DNA from: Rhizobium etli_C
GTDB lineage: Bacteria; Pseudomonadota; Alphaproteobacteria; Rhizobiales; Rhizobiaceae
Length of the DNA: 64,000 nt
Assembly (NCBI RefSeq): GCF_014198605.1
Contig: NZ_JACIHU010000014.1
Direction: 5' to 3' (one strand)
The notes beneath the pieces are model-generated. The model made no database searches and was not told the DNA's origin. It saw only the letters and a list, made by a program, of their open reading frames with translations. Positions 63,305 to 64,000 of the stretch are shown here, piece by piece. Every line of letters starts with the position of its first letter. The stretch's first letter is position 1. Position numbers and translations under genes: made by a program.

Positions 63305-63334
63305 AAAAGCGCGCATTGTCCAATGCGCGCTTTT
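63305..63334. terminator. bidirectional Rho-independent terminator
   Basis: AAAAGCGCGCATT and AATGCGCGCTTTT form a perfect 13-bp stem with a GTCC loop, followed by TCTC on the plus strand and by a run of T from the other direction. It lies between the convergent aminotransferase and flippase genes. Confidence 0.93.
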
Positions 63335-63336
63335 TC

Positions 63337-64000
63337 TCATGCGGATTTCGTGATCCATCCTCTGACGATTGCGGGCATCGCTTCCGGTGGAAGCAGTTCC
63401 ACCAGCATGCGCAGCGAGTAAAGCCCGGTCACGATAACGGCGACGCAACCGATCACCGTCGCCGACCATGCCGGCAGGAGCAAAAAGGCCGTGACGACCA
63501 ATCCCGATGCAGGCAGGAACAGAAGCGCGTGCCTGCGATTGGCGCGCGACCAGCGAAAACCGGTAAGCCGACGCACGATCACGTAAATCAGGATGCTGTG
63601 CCAGACGTAGAGGCCGAAGAACGCCGTGCCGGCTCCTGTCGTACCGAACTTTGACACGAAGAGCCACGCCAGCCCCACATGCACCAGCGTTGCTGCGACC
63701 TCCGTCCAGAAGAAGATCGTCTGCGCACCCTTCGCCAGCACGATGAAACCCATCGGCCAGGCGACGATCCTGAGCATCATTCCAAGGCAGATCCAGCGCA
63801 GAAGCTCCACGGCTCCATGAAACTCGGCCGAATAGAACAAGCTCATGACGAGCGGCGCCAAGGTCAGGGTGGCGATCAGACCGGGGCCTGCCAGCAGCAT
63901 GCTGATTTCCGCCTGCTCATTGACCAGCCGGTTGCACTCGGCATTGTTGTCCGCGGTTGCGGTTAAGCGCGGATAGAAATCCGTTCCCATCGCCTGAAGG
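63337..64000 (-). CDS. Wzx-type polysaccharide flippase, C-terminal part (runs off window end)
   Basis: The frame is open to the window edge; at least 220 codons are present. The segment LQAMGTDFYPRLTATADN is the conserved Wzx/MATE-like motif before a membrane helix. It is followed by about six hydrophobic helices (MLLAGPGLIATLTLAPLVMS, LLRWICLGMMLRIVAWPMGF, and others). It would flip lipid-linked repeat units across the inner membrane, completing the Wzx/Wzy set with the polymerase at 44438. Its stop lies 3 bases from the shared terminator. The N-terminal half is outside the window. Confidence 0.88.
   Translation of the reverse strand, partial: LQAMGTDFYPRLTATADNNAECNRLVNEQAEISMLLAGPGLIATLTLAPLVMSLFYSAEFHGAVELLRWICLGMMLRIVAWPMGFIVLAKGAQTIFFWTEVAATLVHVGLAWLFVSKFGTTGAGTAFFGLYVWHSILIYVIVRRLTGFRWSRANRRHALLFLPASGLVVTAFLLLPAWSATVIGCVAVIVTGLYSLRMLVELLPPEAMPAIVRGWITKSA

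Overview
The window looks like a stretch of a Rhizobium genome (R. leguminosarum/R. etli group). The evidence is high GC content, alphaproteobacterial codon use, and a glycerol locus whose gene order (glpR, glpD, glpSTPQUV, glpK) matches the R. leguminosarum glycerol-uptake locus as I remember it. Rhizobium-type intergenic palindromes and GGAAC-N16-xGTT promoters of the general stress sigma factor EcfG/RpoE2 also fit. There are no rRNA, tRNA, CRISPR, replication or conjugation genes. All family calls come from reading motifs, not from database searches.

Layout. (1) 1-9.7 kb: housekeeping and accessory genes. These are a stress-type DUF2934 gene, a GntR regulator with uxuA (hexuronate catabolism), a frameshifted aldose-1-epimerase, an ABC-F ATPase, small membrane or exported proteins, and a divergent LysR/EamA-exporter pair with a good LysR box. 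(2) 9.9-20.1 kb: the glycerol locus. GlpR (DeoR family) is followed by one operon for glycerol-3-phosphate dehydrogenase, a glycerol ABC importer and glycerol kinase. The two ATPases are asymmetric: one lacks the H-loop His and the other has a degenerate signature motif. (3) 20.1-21.0 kb: remains of a stand-alone alanyl-tRNA-synthetase-like gene with at least two frameshifts.

(4) 21.1-33.7 kb: a coherent, apparently undescribed catabolic locus. One arm (minus strand) encodes a DapA/NanA-type aldolase, an intracellular sialidase-fold (BNR/Asp-box) protein, an iron-dependent alcohol dehydrogenase and a PdxA2-type dehydrogenase. The other arm (plus strand) encodes a five-gene Dpp/Opp-type ABC importer, a DUF1537 four-carbon-acid kinase and a FadR-type GntR regulator. 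The DUF1537/PdxA2 pair is the known signature of tetronate (threonate/erythronate) 4-phosphate breakdown to DHAP. The transporter, BNR protein and aldolase suggest that a larger conjugate is imported and trimmed first. Shared TTATTGTAA motifs and a perfect TTTTGTC-N5-GACAAAA palindrome lie in the control regions.

(5) 33.8-37.2 kb: a small stress cluster including a fusion of protein-L-isoaspartate methyltransferase to an erythromycin-esterase domain. Several of its genes have EcfG-type promoters. (6) 37.3-64 kb: a large surface-polysaccharide region with four transcription units: gmd/BY-kinase/three glycosyltransferases; Wzy-like polymerase plus a secreted beta-helix protein; WecG-type transferase, WbaP-type initiating transferase, UDP-xylose synthase and a CgeB-like glycosyltransferase; and a WbpD/B/E-like amino-sugar cassette with a second acyltransferase, an epimerase and a second aminotransferase. 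A convergent Wzx-type flippase runs off the window end. The region is interrupted at 48.2-50.4 kb by an IS701-type transposase remnant and a small HxlR/GST/SnoaL-like/tautomerase island. It also contains a LuxR-type regulator whose receiver domain has lost its phosphoacceptor aspartate.
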